From positions 1,159,154 through 1,223,153 of the forward strand of contig WLWT01000003.1 in the NCBI GenBank assembly GCA_012103455.1: 64,000 nucleotides of DNA, given 5' to 3'. Position 1 is the first letter of the stretch. Each line of letters begins with the position of its first letter. A model generated the notes under the pieces. The model was given only the letters and a program-made list of their open reading frames with translations, ran no database searches and was not told the origin of the DNA. Made by a program: the position numbers and the translations under genes. Origin of the DNA: Gammaproteobacteria bacterium (GTDB lineage: Bacteria > Pseudomonadota > Gammaproteobacteria > HK1). Of this stretch, positions 63,546 through 64,000 are shown piece after piece.

Positions 63546-63797
63546 TTAGGCGGCGGCTAAAAAAATAGGTGGTTCCCCGTCCGAGGTGGACGGGGTGTAG
63601 TCCATGCGGCTGTGATCAGGGTCATCGTAACAATCCGGTTCTTCGAACCGGCCAGTCTCCCAATATTCATCGGCTTCGTTTTGCAACTGTGCCCGTTGGT
63701 CGCGCCGGGCGGCGGTTTTACTGCGCGTGTGTACGTGACCTTTGTTTAACAACGCTGTCCAGCCAATTGGCCGGCGGCTTTTCACTTTCTTGTCCAT
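63546..63797 (-). CDS. Small hypothetical protein (83 aa)
   Basis: Start ATG 63797 with AGGAGA ribosome site. Basic N-terminal half (MDKKVKSRRPIGWTALLNKG, HVHTRSKTAARRDQRAQL) and acidic C-terminal half (NEADEYWETGRFEEPDCYDD). It could bind nucleic acid or a ribosome-like partner through the basic part, but I recognise no family. An IS5-type end (63818-63831) lies between it and the terminator upstream. Confidence 0.55.
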   Translation of the reverse strand: MDKKVKSRRPIGWTALLNKGHVHTRSKTAARRDQRAQLQNEADEYWETGRFEEPDCYDDPDHSRMDYTPSTSDGEPPIFLAAA

Positions 63798-63863
63798 CGA
63801 ATGGATCTCCTGGCTAAAGGGCACCTCTAAAGTTTTAATGTCGATCACCGTTCTTCCCAAACG

Positions 63864-63893
63864 AAAAAACCCGGCGCTAGCGCTACCGGGTTT
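63864..63893 (-). terminator. Rho-independent terminator (minus strand)
   Basis: On the minus strand AAACCCGG, a GCGCTAGCGC centre and CCGGGTTTTTT form a strong stem with a T-run. It would end a transcript entering from beyond the right edge. The final 100 bp contain TCATCTAGCTGG twice (63905 and 63922) and no gene. Confidence 0.7.
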
Positions 63894-64000
63894 CATACCG
63901 TGAATCATCTAGCTGGGTGAGTCATCTAGCTGGACGCAGCCCGAAGGCACCTCCAACCTAGATGGAGTACTTACGGGTTCTTGGCTTTCTCTCCCGGTAT

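Overview
The window looks like an accessory, heavily IS-loaded part of a proteobacterial chromosome, probably gammaproteobacterial. I base this on the IS630, IS4, IS5, IS21, IS3, IS91 and ISKra4 families present, the integron attC sites with attC-targeting group IIC introns, and the ArdA, HigBA, BrnTA and MazEF-like genes. I cannot name the genus. No rRNA, tRNA, CRISPR array or integron integrase was seen. The ends (about 1-12.6 kb and 53-63 kb) are AT-richer than the centre (about 12.7-31 kb and 34.5-52 kb), and the composition switches abruptly at IS borders.

Left part (1-12.6 kb): a defence island broken up by insertion sequences. On the minus strand run a DUF4868/KwaB-like gene, a tRNA-guanine-transglycosylase-like gene, an OGG-type DNA glycosylase, a QueC-like gene and a TIR-domain gene. 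They are tightly packed or overlapping and look like one operon. The TGT/OGG/QueC trio is the ancillary set known from type IV CBASS, but no CD-NTase is visible, and the gene after queC is a TIR protein starting Met-Gly5. A separate two-transmembrane SLATT-type gene lies nearby. Four copies of one 1.1-kb IS630-family element (ISa) and one copy of a second (ISb) interrupt these genes. In most cases removing the element and one copy of its TA target restores the reading frame exactly.

Centre: (i) HigBA and a phage-capsid/dienelactone-hydrolase chimera; (ii) a methyl-transfer pair (GcvT-like plus non-pyrrolysine MttB) divergent from a truncated LysR regulator, and a SnoaL-FMO fusion; (iii) a CobW-type GTPase beside an IS4 pseudogene; (iv) a catabolic cluster (HpaB-type monooxygenase, DadA-like oxidase, hydrolases, TauE/SafE exporters, SDR) cut by an IS4 element; (v) a glycosyltransferase and an EamA exporter; (vi) an IS graveyard (IS4-like, two IS21, IS91); (vii) a DyP peroxidase with two unknown partners, divergent from a metallo-beta-lactamase-fold gene; (viii) a complete sugar-type ABC importer followed by MetE and hydrolase fragments, a cupin and a cytochrome b561.

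Right part (53-64 kb): an integron cassette array read on the minus strand. It holds a MazEF-like pair, two unknown genes and an ATP-grasp fragment, separated by attC sites. A group IIC intron on the opposite strand sits in one attC, a 3' remnant of a second intron lies after another, and three ISa copies are present, one in a three-level nested stack with ISb. BrnTA and a 142-bp MITE with a clean 9-bp target duplication follow. All eight ISa copies share one in-frame TGA that splits the transposase.
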